Source: Amorphophallus konjac (lineage: Eukaryota > Streptophyta > Magnoliopsida > Alismatales > Araceae). Taken from it: 64,000 nt of DNA. The DNA lies in the NCBI GenBank assembly GCA_022559845.1, contig CM040123.1:316305933-316369932 (forward strand), written 5' to 3'. The notes beneath the pieces were generated by a model. That model saw only the letters and a program-made list of their open reading frames with translations. It ran no database searches and was not told where the DNA came from. The first letter of the stretch is position 1, and each line of letters begins with the position of its first letter. Below are positions 1 through 10,710 of this stretch, piece after piece. Both the position numbers and the translations under genes were made by a program.

Positions 1-1375
1 TGAAGTCTGTACATCGCTCGCTCCTTCAGCTTTCACCAAGCCTGTACATCGTGAACAGTTCGTCTCAATCCTTCGAAGTCTATACATTCATATATCTTCT
101 AAGTCTACACATTGCCAAAGTATGTCCAGCCCCTACTCTATACAACCGATTGATGTTGCAGTGTTCACCAAGTCTATACATCGCCTTCAGTCCTTCAAGT
201 CTATACACTGCTACAGGAACTAAGTCTGTACATCGGCTTCGCATCTGCAAGTCTGTACATTGGAGTCAGTTCACCAAGTCTATACACTGGACTTTGTTTC
301 ACCAAGTCTGTACACTCCACATCTTTTCCTACGCTTGGCCAAGTCTATACACTCATACCTTTTCCTATGTTTTACTGGCCAAGTCTATACATCGCTAAGT
401 CTGCACATTGTCTTCAGCTCAAGCGTTTAAAGCCTAAAGTCTGTACAACGCAAAGTCTACACATTGGCTCAGGGTCATCAAGTCTATACATCCACAGTGG
501 ACGTTCAAGTCTATACATTGGGTCTAACATTCCAAACTCTGTACAGTCACACCCTCAGCAAGTCTATACACTGGAGTCGTCAGCTGTGAGGACAGCATGT
601 CTGTACACTGGCTCTCATGCATGTTAAACATGAAGTCTGTACACTACATGGTCTCAACTTGCGTCTCACTGAGGATCCATACACTGTAAAGTCTATACAG
701 ACTTCATCGTCTTAGAGAGCGTCTCAGGCATCAAGTCCATACATCCGATCGTCTCTGTAAGCGTCTCAAGCTGAAGTCCATACATTGGCACACTGTTCAT
801 GCATCAGGTCTCAAAGTCTATTCAACGAGGGCTTCGCATCTTCATGTCTATACATTGGTCGGTGCAAGTGTATACAATGGACGAGTCTGCATAGTGCATA
901 TGTTCTAAGTATATACACTGTGTTGCATTACATGTTTTTACATCTAAGTCTATACATCTGATAGGCTTATTAGTGCATCAGTCTGCAAGTCTATACACTG
1001 AGCCCGCATGAAGACTCCAAGTCAATACACTCACTCAGTGTACACACTTACTCACTTGCTGTTCTTCAAAGTATGCACATCGCATAGCTTCACATATTTG
1101 AAGTCCATACATTGGAGAGTTTGTACATTGCATTTGCATTCACAAGCCTATACATCCTGAAGTCTGCCATTGCTCCCTCATTCAATGAAGTCTGCACATT
1201 GCTGAATGTTCTTCAAGTCTGAACAGCGGATGTCTTCATATGTGAAGTCTATACACTGCATGCTCACTCAACTAACTCTATACACTCGATTGTTAACTTC
1301 AAAGTCTATTCACTCAAGCTGCAGGTTGACTGTACACACTTTGTTAACACCTGAACCAAGTATATACATCCAACT
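1..1375 (+). repeat. Degenerate short-motif array, consensus AAGTCTATACAYTGG
   Basis: About 45 recognisable copies of AAGTCTRTACAYTG occur by eye, spaced irregularly at roughly 20-45 bp. Common variants are TCCATAC, TCTACAC and TCTGCAC. Intervening sequence is unrelated between units. All copies read in the direction of element transcription and lie upstream of the TATA box, with one more at 1600-1612 just downstream of it. Open frames through the array, with repeated KSIHW-like peptides, are by-products of the repeat. Confidence 0.9.
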
Positions 1376-1544
1376 GATATCTACTTATGTCTGTGTGGCA
1401 GGTACTGTTCGAGAAGCTGAAGGCACGTGATCCAAGGACGAGGTATGCAGATGCTGACACCTGGATGAAGCTGCCTCGGATCTGGCGAATTCCTTGGGCG
1501 GGAAAATGTGGAAGCCACGCCCCCAAGGGCTGCTGCTGCTGCTG

Positions 1545-1554
1545 CTATATATAC
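1545..1554 (+). promoter_or_regulatory. TATA box of Copia-B 5' LTR
   Basis: The sequence CTATATATAC follows a GCT trinucleotide run and precedes a GA-rich leader. It recurs at the same place in the 3' LTR (9828-9837). Transcription should begin about 30 bp downstream, near 1580. Confidence 0.75.
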
Positions 1555-2248
1555 GAGCCTTCTTCCACTAAAGAAGAATGATCGAAAGAAAAGGAGCAAA
1601 GTCTATACATCCAGTCTGAGAGCAGCAGAGAGTATTCGATCCAGAGAAGAAAAAGAGAGAGAGTGAGCCGAAGAGAATAGAGGAGTAGAGATCGAGAGAG
1701 TGAAAGAGCAAAAGAAGAAAAGAGCTGCAGTAGATTGCAGAGAAGAGAAGAGAAGAGAAGAGACAGAAAGAGCCTGCGAAAGAAGAAGAAAAGAAAGAGA
1801 AGAAGAGCAGAAGGAGAAGAAGAGACAGAGAGAGTTAGAGAGCTCGTGAGGGTTAAGAGAAAAAGAAAGTGAGAGAGAAGAGAAGAGGAAGAGAAGCTTA
1901 CCTGAAGATCTATCTACTGGACCGTGGATCAAATCCAGGCCAGTCAGCTCCATGCGAGCCACATCTGTGTTTTCTTTCTTTACAGCTTTCTGATCGCTGT
2001 GTATTTTTCCTTTCTTATTTTTCCTTTTTCATTTGGTTAGCTTTGTACTTCCGATCCTCTGGACTGAGGTCGGGTCCCTCCTGGTCTGGAGGAAGAGAGG
2101 TCTGCGACCTCTAGTTTCCAAGTGGCTGGGAGTCACTTGGGTGTCCCTCCGGTTGGGAGGAAGAGGGGAGGCTGTTCCCCTGGTCAAGCTGTGTGACAGC
2201 AACTGTTTGCAGACTGAGTCTGCTTGGTTCTAGCGTTTGCTAGTGAAG

Positions 2249-2310
2249 CCTCACTCCGGTTGGGAGTGAGGGGTGGATGTAGGTCTGGAGGACCGAACCA
2301 CCTAAAAATC
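2249..2310 (+). ncRNA. Conserved structured block in the LTR transcript (two adjacent stem-loops)
   Basis: The first stem pairs CCTCACTC with GAGTGAGG (2249-2271). The second has outer arms GGTGG and CCACC, an internal loop ATGTA opposite GAA, and an inner stem GGTC/GACC. The same architecture with different but still complementary stems recurs in five other LTRs here: 10456-10517, 35444-35505, 57120-57176, 58228-58267 and, on the minus strand, 58986-59050. It lies downstream of the TATA box, so it should be part of the RNA. The function is unknown. Confidence 0.7.
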
Positions 2311-2503
2311 TATTGAGTAGTGGTTTGATTGCTTGATTTGCTTCCGCTAGATGCTTGAATAGGCACGCTCCATCTGCTTGTTATTTTGTTTAATCGAATT
2401 TGCTTAATTCCGGAACTTGCCTAGCATCTGAGTTTTTAAATTGGGCATTATTCGTAGCAGGATACATTCACCCCCCTCTGTATCCGGGCCTAGCACCCTA
2501 ACA

Positions 2504-2521
2504 GTTGGTATCAGAGCAGGT
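2504..2521 (+). other. Primer binding site, tRNA-iMet type (Copia-B)
   Basis: GTTGGTATCAGAGCAGGT follows the LTR end directly. TGGTATCAGAGC matches the 3' end complement of plant initiator methionine tRNA, the usual primer of Copia elements. Confidence 0.92.
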
Positions 2522-2627
2522 GTCTGCATACAAGGTCCAGCGACCTGCAGATTCGATCTTGCAGTCTTAGGTGCTAATTTATTTTTAGTGCATCAATATT
2601 CCTGTTGCATTAATCTGTTGTGTTCTC

Positions 2628-4894
2628 ATGGCTCATCCACCGATCTTCAGTGGTACGCATTTTAATGCATGGTTCGCTAGTCTGAAGAATTATATCAAAT
2701 CTATGAATCCAGACCTGTGGAAAGTAATTTCACATGGTCCTCATGAACTACCAAAGAAAAAGTCCAAATGGACTGACAGTCACAAGTCTATGCATGAGGA
2801 GAATCAGACAGCTATAAATCTGATGAAAGCAGCCACTGACAAAGCCTTTCACTCATGTTTGCTTGATTGCAGATCTGCAAGGGATATGTTGGAGATGATG
2901 AAGAGAGCCGGGAAAGGAAATCAAACAAGCTGCATGATGGCTGACAGAAGCAATCAAAGCAGCAGCCAAAATGAAGATGATGATGATGAGGTAAATCTCT
3001 TCGAGAATTTTTCTCTTGATGATTGGGAGAATGCATATGCTGAATTGTTAGAGTCACATGAGAGCTTAAGAAAACAGTATAAAAAGTTGAAGAAGGGTAC
3101 TGGGATAGATAGTTCTAGCTCTTCATGTGAAAACTGTTCAAGTACGAAGCAATTTCATGATGCATGTCTGTCTGATAATCATATGTATAAAAATCAGAAT
3201 GCAAAACTGAAGAAGGAACTTGAATGTGTTTACTCTGAACTAAACAAGCTAAAATCTAAAGATGACTCTCTCAGAAAACTCTCCAAAGAAGATGATGAAA
3301 AATCAGAGAAACTAAACAGGAGAACAAATTGCTGATTGAAAAACTTAATGCCATAAAGTCTGTAAACATAGAATTACAGAAAGATCTTGAAAAACAATAA
3401 AAAGATATGAAGGAAATTAAAAATGGAAGAAAGTATGAAGTCAATTCAGAAGATCAGCTTCTAATAAATGAATTGGTTCAAAATGATAAGCTTAAAAAGG
3501 AAATTGAAAAATTGAAGCTGTTAAACAGTGGGATGTCTGAAAGACTTCTTACTTTAGAAAGAGGAAAAACTGTTTGCATTGAAGATTCTGATAAACTGAG
3601 CAATCTGGAAAATGAAATTGAAAAGTATAAAACTGCTAACAAAGTTTTGAATGAAGCTATGAATTGCTGTGAGCAAGAGATTGCCAGTTATGAGATACAT
3701 ATTTCCTCTTTAGAAAATGAAATTCAGGATTTGAAAGTTTCCTTGTCTAAATTTGTTGATGGGCAGAAAAACCTAGACAAGCTACTAGGTATAAAAATCA
3801 ACCCTAGGAAGGAAGGGCTGGGCTACAATAAGATAAACAAGAAGGAACTTCAGAACAAAGTTATGACATCTTTTGTAAGTGGTTCAGATGTAGCCACCAC
3901 CTCTAAAGACAAACAGCCCATTGCTCAGAAAATGTTGGGAGCAAAGGATAATTTTAAGAAAGAAGGACTGGGCTACAGTCCAGTCATGAGGAAGGTCGAT
4001 GGATCCAATTTGAAAACTATTTTTGTTAAATCTTCTGAACAGGAAAAGCCTTCTACTTCATCTTCACCTCAGTATAAGGCTAAGAAAATAGAAAAACATG
4101 ATAAAAATCAGAAAATGATTGGAAAACAGAAAATAAATAAAAAGGGTCCATCAGTGTTTGCTGATCACAGTCCTCATACACACTCACATGCATCTAAAAA
4201 AAGGATTATCTGTCATTACTGTCATAAAGTTGGACATCTGATGCATGAGTGTAAGTTGATGGAGAAGGATGATAAGAATGCTAGGAGATATCATGATAAA
4301 AATCTTTCATCTCAGAAAAGGAAAATTGAGTGTTTTCATTGTGGTAAACTAGGACACAAAATTTCACAATGCTGGTTTGTTAGTGATAAGAATAAATTTC
4401 ATGCAAACGATCATGCTCTTAACAAGAACAAGTCTGTTCCAATAAACCAGCATATGACATGCTTTAATTGTGGAAAATTGGGTCATAAGAGATTTGAATG
4501 CTGGCTGAATGCTGGTAAGAAAAGTTCTAATTCATGCTTTCACTGTGGCAAGATGGGCCACATTGCAGCCCACTATTGGCATGCTCAGGGTAGAAAATTA
4601 AATTCTAAACCTGCCATTGGAAAGTCTCCTGCATGCTATCACTGTGGGAAGCCACGTCACAGGGCTGCAACCTGTTGGCTGGTAGGATATCAAAACTAAA
4701 CTGGTTTTGGCAAACAGAATTTTTATTCTGTTAACAAGAAATCTCATGCATATGCACATAGAATTCATGCTAACAAGAATGTGCATAAATCAGATCTAAA
4801 AACTGCTCCTAGAAATGTGTTGAGAAAACCTGCTAGGAGTAATACTGTTTTGTCAGGACCCAAGACTTCTTGGGTACCTGTTTGTGCAAAATAA
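2628..4894 (+). pseudogene. gag: Gag of Copia-B, coiled coil plus five zinc knuckles, broken
   Basis: Gag would form the virus-like particle and bind element RNA. The start MAHPPIFSGTHFNAW and a following tryptophan-rich stretch resemble the N-terminus of Sirevirus Gag. The rest of the UBN2-type capsid domain is missing: the text jumps from about residue 90 to an acidic, Lys/Glu-rich coiled coil. A frameshift near 3320, a stop at 3399-3401 and a stop at 4697-4699 interrupt it; coding sense resumes each time and runs to 4894. The second part carries five knuckle units: CHYCHKVGHLMHEC, CFHCGKLGHKISQC, CFNCGKLGHKRFEC, one lacking its last Cys (CFHCGKMGHIAAHYW), and CYHCGKPRHRAATC. The protein ends in KTSWVPVCAK, where protease should begin, but no pol follows. 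Confidence 0.85.
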
Positions 4895-5399
4895 CATTGC
4901 TATGCAGGTGTGCCTTGGGACTGGAATAAAAAGGGGTAATGATCCAAGGCACTCAAGAAGAAAAACCCCATACTGAACTTTTCAGGTAAACTTCCTGCTC
5001 TTCTTGTTTTTAGTTTTAATGCATAGCAAGTTAAATCTGTTTTTGCATTTTCATTCATCATTTGCCATGTGCATTATTTTCTGATCATGCATTTGCTGAG
5101 AGTTCTGTGCAAATATCAGATTAAAAAGGGTTGTCTGTATCTGATGCATACATAGGCTAATTGCAATTGCTTGATAATTGTGTTATGCATAAACTCTGAA
5201 AACAAATTGCATTTCGAATTTTCTGAAAAATCTGAACTGCTTATGAGTGTGACTTGAAATTTGTGTGTTACAATAGCTCACTGAAATTCTGAATTGCATA
5301 TAGGACTGCATGTTGAATAATCATGCATGACCTCAATGGTATATAAATGGTAAGGTACCAAAAGGCAGGGAGGTCTGTCTGGAGGTTCTTACTATGTGT

Positions 5400-5431
5400 G
5401 AGGTGGTCTTTTAGACCAAGTGCTCCACCTC
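5400..5431 (+). other. Strong inverted repeat in Copia-B noncoding region
   Basis: The arms GAGGTGG and CCACCTC enclose GTC-TTTTA-GAC and a short linker, so nested pairing is possible. It lies about 500 bp after gag, where pol would be expected. It may be a transcript structure or a remnant of the lost pol junction; I cannot tell. Confidence 0.5.
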
Positions 5432-7303
5432 GTACCATGTGTCACTTTGCTGGTTAGGACAGTCTGAATGTGCATGAATCAAAATCATATGTTCAGTATC
5501 TCATGGCAAACATCGCATGTCTTCAGGGGGAGTTAATTGCATGTTTTTGCATACATATAGTGCATTGCATTTCCTTATATTGAAAATGCCAAAAAGACAG
5601 TTTGAATGCATATTGTGAGGGGGAGTCAATGCATTGCATATAGGTTGTCAAATGCATACATGTGTCAGAACTCATTGCATATCCTTTCTTATTGATTTTG
5701 TTGACAAACTTTAATCATATTCTGAAAACTTTGAGCTTCACAATCTCTCTTAACAATTGGTATTTCTCCTATCAATTGGTATCATTTGGGTTCAGAATTC
5801 CATCAGTCCTTCATGAAGATTTCAATGGGACTATCTCGATCATAAATCTGAAAACTCTTGAACTAGAAATCTTCTATTATACATTTTAATGAATGACTGA
5901 AATAACTCATGTGGTTTAAGTTTAATGTATTCAATGAGTTTGACTTTAAAATCTTTTAAAAATATCTGAAGCATGTTTAATAAACATTAACCATCTGTTT
6001 CATGCTGTGTCTTGAAAACTTCTGAAATCTGCACTTTTGAATACATGACTTCAACTGATTAAGTACATGAAACTATTATTGATTTGAAGCAAATGAATTT
6101 TTCTGAAAAGTCTAAAGGGTAATATCTGTCAGAGCAATGACCTTGGTCACTGAGAAACACATGTCCAAAGGACTGTGTCATGAGGTACCATAGTTAACTC
6201 TGATTAAGAATTCATTGAAATTTAGGCAGAGCAATGGCATGCACACTGAGAAATACAACTCACTCATCAAGAAATGATTTGAAGTGTGTCATGATGTGTA
6301 AATGCTATCTCTGTTCATATATAGCATGACAGTTAGTCACACTAAGTGCTTAGGGATATTGGCCTCTGATCAAGGTATATCCTCTAGTTACAAGGTGTGC
6401 ACTGAACTAGAGTGCTCGTAAAATTTGTAGCATGAAAAATTGTTGAACATATCTCAATATCTGAATATTGATGCTAAAATCAAATTGCTACAACCCTAGA
6501 CAAAATAATATGACTTCATAATTGCTTAATCTCAATACTAGTGCATGTAATTCTGAAAGAAGTCAATAAATTTGATTGTGTAAGACAAAGGGAGGATAAT
6601 CAAGATAAATATGAGGGCTTGGTTCATTTTTATTAAAACATGGTTTTAGATATCAATACAGAATTTTATTGATAAACTCTGCATACATCATGTTTAAACC
6701 ATGCTGTTCAATAAAGCTCATTCATAAGCCCTTATAATGGAAGACTTTGAAAACTTATGTTTTTGGATTTATGAGATTGATATCTCTCTGAAAATCTGAC
6801 TGAATTTTCTGAGATTGGAGCTTCTTTAAAAATCTGCTAATTGAACCTCTTCTGCTCATTGACCTGAACTTCTCCTTGTTTGCCCCTGTGGTCTCCTTCT
6901 CATTCATTTCATAAGGTTCCATTTATTGAGGGGGAGCCTCTTTGTCATATGCATCATGCTGCATAGAAGGAGAAGAATTTTGCTCTTGCATTCATATTTC
7001 TGGTATCTGCATCTACATTCATACCCCTTCCCATGGTTTATTTTGATTATACCAAAGGGGGAGATTGTTTGCCAAAGAGGGAGAATATCATTCAATCAGT
7101 GCATGCAGGTTCCTTTTGATCATCTCTAACTCATGCTTTTGCTGAAAATCTTAAAGGGGGAGAATCATGTTCTTGCAAGGGGGAGAAATTGACTGAATTT
7201 TTATACATGTTATAATTTCTCAAACTATTTTCTTTTTGATGAAGTCAAAGGGGGAGAATAGTTTGTGTCATCAGCATTACTCACAGTGTAGTATTGCCAT
7301 CAT

Positions 7304-7318
7304 CAAAAAGGGGGAGAA
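7304..7318 (+). promoter_or_regulatory. Polypurine tract of Copia-B
   Basis: AAAAAGGGGGAGAA lies directly before the LTR start TGTTGTGCCCC. This is the expected primer for plus-strand DNA synthesis. Confidence 0.85.
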
Positions 7319-10300
7319 TGTTGTGCCCCTTAGGCGCAAGAATGTGCTATGTGTTTTGATGATAGCAATGCTATTTTGTTTTGATGATAGCAACACAGTG
7401 AGTGCTTTGGATATTGTTTAGACAGCATCATGAAATGTGTTTTGATATGATGATGGCATGTTGATTTGAATGCATATGACTTATTATGTTCTGTGGAGAA
7501 TGCATGAGTGTGCCCTGTCTGATCTATTCATTGCTATAGTTTTTGCGTTTAGCATACTCTGCATCAGTGGCATTTGTTGTTTATATAGATGCATTGCATT
7601 CTGTCAGATGTCATGTCTCTGCATGTCTCACTTTGTGCATAGGCTAGATAGCATTGGCCAAGTCTATACATTGGCTGTTGGTTGCTAAGTCTACACATCA
7701 GACTGCATTGCATTTGTTCATGGCTAAGAGTCTATACATTGGACTCTCATTCAAGCCTATACATTGCATTGGCTAAAGTCCGTTTCATTTAGCGTCTAAG
7801 GCAAAGTCTACACGTTGCTACAGTAACTCAAGTCTAGACACTCCATGCCCATTCAAGTCTATACATCGGTTTGATTCAAAGTCTGTACATTGCTTCACTT
7901 CGTCAAAGTCCATACAACCTCAGCTGAACCCCATGTCTACATTCTGTTTGGATAGTATGGACAGTGGTGGGTCGACCCACCCTTGCTGATGCGTCGACCC
8001 ATCAGAACATTGTTCTTTATAGTAAGCCCACACATTGGTCTTCTTGACTCAAAGTCTATACATCCGGAAAGGGGCCAAGTCTATACAGTCTCACGCTCAA
8101 ATCCTTCAAAGTCCATACATTGGACTGTAGCTTCCACTGTTCATGCCTTGGTCCAAGTCTATACAGTGCATTGTGCATCCTGTTCGTGTTCAAGCTTGTT
8201 GGTGAAGTCTGTACATCGCTCGCTCCTTCAGCTTTCACCAAGCCTGTACAGCGTGAACAGTTCGTCTCAATCCTTCGAAGTCTATACATTCATGTCTTCT
8301 AAGTCTACACATTGCCAAAGTATGTGCAGCCCCTACTCTATACAACCGATTGATGTTGCAGTGTTCACCAAGTCTATACATCGCCTTCAGTCCTTCAAGT
8401 CTATACACTGCTACAGGAACTAAGTCTGTACATCGGCTTCGCATCTGCAAGTCTGTACATTGGAGTCAGTTCACCAAGTCTATACACTGGACTTTGTTTC
8501 ACCAAGTCTGTACACGCCACATCTTTTCCTACGCTTGGCCAAGTCTATACACTCATACCTTTTCCTACGTTTTACTGGCCAAGTCTATACATCGCTAAGT
8601 CTGCACATTGTCTTCAGCTCAAGCGTTTAAAGCCTAAAGTCTGTACAGCGCAAAGTCTACACATTGGCTCAGGGTCGTCAAGTCTATACATCCACAGTGG
8701 ACGTTCAAGTCTATACATTGGCCCTAACACTCAAAGTCTGTACACTCGCTGCACTGTACAAGTCTATACACTGGCAATCCTGCTGAAGTCTATACATTGG
8801 GTCTAACATTCCAAACTCTGTACAGTCACTCCCTCAGCAAGTCTATACACTGGAGTCGTCAACTGTGAGGACAGCATGTCTGTACACTGGTTCTCATGCA
8901 TGTTAAACATGAAGTCTGTACACTGCATGGTCTCAACTTGCGTCTCACTGAGGATCCATACACTGTAAAGTCTATACATACTTCATCATCTTAGAGAGCG
9001 TCTCAGGCATCAAGTCCATACATCCGATCGTCTCTGTAAGCGTCTCAAGCTGAAGTCCATACATTGGCACACTGTTCATGCATCAGGTCTCAAAGTCTAT
9101 TCAACGAGGGCTTCGCATCTTCATGTCTATACATTGGTCGGTGCAAGTGTATACAATGGACGAGTCTGCATAGTGCATATGTTCTAAGTATATACACTGT
9201 GTTGCATTACATGTTTTTACAACTAAGTCTATACATCTGATAGGCTTATTAGTGCATCAGTCTGCAAGTCTATACACTGAGCCCGCATGAAGACTCCAAG
9301 TCAATACACTCACTCAGTGTACACACTTACTCACTTGCTGTTCTTCAAAGTATGCACATCGCATAGCTTCACATATTTGAAGTCCATACATTGGAGAGTT
9401 TGTACATTGCATTTGCATTCACAAGCCTATACATCCTGAAGTCTGCCATTGCTCCCTCATTCAATGAAGTCTGCACATTGCTGAATGTTCTTCAAGTCTG
9501 AACAGCGGATGTCTTCATATGTGAAGTCTATACACTGCATGCTCACTCAACTAACTCTATACACTCGATTGTTAACTTCAAAGTCTATTCACTCAAGCTG
9601 CAGGTTGACTGTACACACTTTGTTAACACCTGAACCAAGTATATACATCCAACTGATATCTACTTATGTCTATGTGGCAGGTACTGTTCGAGAAGCTGAA
9701 GGCACGTGATCCAAGGATGAGGTATGCAGATGCTGACACCTGGATGAAGCTACCTCGGATCTGGCAAATTCCTTGGGCGGGAAAACGTGGAAGCCACGCG
9801 CCCAAGGGCTGCTGCTGCTGCTGCTGCTATATATACGAGCCTTCTTCCACTAAAGAAGACTGATCGAAAGAAAAGGAGCAAAGTCTATACATCCAGTCTG
9901 AGAGCACCAGAGAGTATTCGATCCAGAGAAGAAAAAGAGAGAGAGTGAGCCGAAGAGAATAGAGGAGAGACAGAAAGAGCCTGCGAAAGAAGAAGAAAAG
10001 AAAGAGAAGAAGAGCAGAAGGAGAAGAAGAGAAAGAGAGAGTTAGAGAGCTCGTGAGGGTTAAGAGAAAAAGAAAGTGAGAGAGAAGAGAAGAGGAAGAG
10101 AAGCTTACCTGAAGATCTGTCTACTGGACCGTGGATCAAATCCAGGCCAGTCAGCTCCATGCGAGCCACATCTGTGTTTTCTTTCTTTACAGCTTTCTGA
10201 TCGCTATGTATTTTTCCTTTCTTATTTTTCCTTCTTCATTTGGTTAGCTTTGTACTTTCGATCCTCTGGACTGAGGTCGGGTCCCTCCTGGTTTGGAGGA

Positions 10301-10710
10301 AGAGAGGTCTGCGACCTCTAGTTTCCAAGTGGCTGGGAGTCACTTGGGTGTCCCTCCGGTTGGGAGGAAGAGGGGAGGCTGTTCCCCTGGTCAAGTTGTG
10401 TGGCAGCAACTGTTTGCAGACTGAGTCTGCTTGGTTCTAGCGTTTGCTAGTGAAGCCTCACTCCGGTTGGGAGTGAGGGGTGGATGTAGGTCTGGAGGAC
10501 CGAACCACCTAAAAATCTATTGAGTAGTGGTTTGATTGCTTGATTTGCTTCTGCTAGATGCTTGAATAGGCACGCTCCATTTGCTTGTTATTTTGTTTAA
10601 TCGAATTTGCTTAATTCCGGAACTTGCCTAGCATCTGAGTTTTTAAATTGGGCATTATTCGTAGCAGGATACATTCACCCCCCTCTGTATCTGGGCCTAG
10701 CACCCTAACA
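7319..10710 (+). repeat. 3' LTR of Copia-B, complete, 3392 bp
   Basis: It starts TGTTGTGCCCC after the purine tract and ends CACCCTAACA at 10710, where a foreign Copia pol frame begins. It contains a clean U3 start (7319-7650), the motif array (about 7655-9650), a TATA box at 9828-9837 (CTATATATAC), a GA-rich leader, and the structured block at 10456-10517. The length is unusual for Copia but in line with Sireviruses. Most substitutions seen against the 5' LTR near 9660-9800 are C/T or G/A transitions. Confidence 0.92.
7655..9650 (+). repeat. Motif array AAGTCTATACAYTGG in 3' LTR
   Basis: This is the full-length version of the array at 1-1375, about 2 kb long with roughly 60 degenerate units. 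It carries 79 bp more than the 5' copy, near 8722-8800. The extra block is bounded by the unit AAGTCTATACATTGG on both sides, as expected for unequal recombination or slippage between units. Confidence 0.9.

Larger units (their letters stand above)
1..2503 (+). repeat. 5' LTR of Copia-B (partial)
   Basis: This LTR ends in ACA at 2503 directly before the primer binding site. In order it holds a degenerate motif array (1-1375), a TATA box (1545-1554), a purine-rich GA stretch (about 1575-1890), and a transcribed region with the conserved stem-loop block near 2249-2310. Against the 3' LTR it lacks 79 bp near position 520 and has about 75 bp more GA-rich sequence near 1690-1760. Confidence 0.9.
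4895..7318 (+). other. Noncoding 3' part of Copia-B with repeated polypurine tracts
   Basis: No pol or env-like coding sequence is visible in either strand of this 2.4 kb AT-rich stretch; the short open frames are unremarkable. It contains a run of GGGGGAG tracts: about 5525, 5619, 6931, 7058, 7155, 7179, 7248 and the one adjoining the LTR at 7309, plus GAGGGAG at 7077. Spacing tightens toward the 3' LTR. Sireviruses are known for multiple polypurine tracts upstream of the 3' LTR, which fits. Confidence 0.75.
1..10710 (+). mobile_element. Copia-B: non-autonomous Sirevirus-type LTR retrotransposon, 5' end cut by the window
   Basis: The segment 1-2503 is nearly identical to 8203-10710, so the two are the LTRs of one element. 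A PBS follows the left LTR directly and a purine tract precedes the right LTR. Between them lies a gag gene but no protease, integrase, RT or RNase H. The right LTR is complete (7319-10710, 3392 bp); the left lacks about its first 880 bp. High LTR identity points to a recent insertion, yet gag is broken, so it was probably mobilised in trans. The element interrupts another Copia pol, which resumes at 10711. The 5' target-site duplication lies outside the window. Confidence 0.9.

Noticed and set aside
51..627. Open frames encoding repeated KSIHW/SLYIAF-like peptides as a repeat protein
   Set aside because: They follow from translating the LTR motif array; several frames are open at once and the two LTR copies differ by indels that do not keep frame.
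1603..1962. Leu/Ser-rich minus-strand protein
   Set aside because: It is a by-product of the purine-rich GA leader of the Copia-B LTR; the 3' LTR version differs by an indel.
2249..2310. Hammerhead ribozyme (retrozyme-type) in the LTR
   Set aside because: The GAA and stem-loops recalled one, but the CUGAUGA core and cleavage triplet arrangement are missing.
7655..9650. CRISPR-like array
   Set aside because: Units are short, degenerate and irregularly spaced, no cas genes are present, and the array lies inside a plant LTR.
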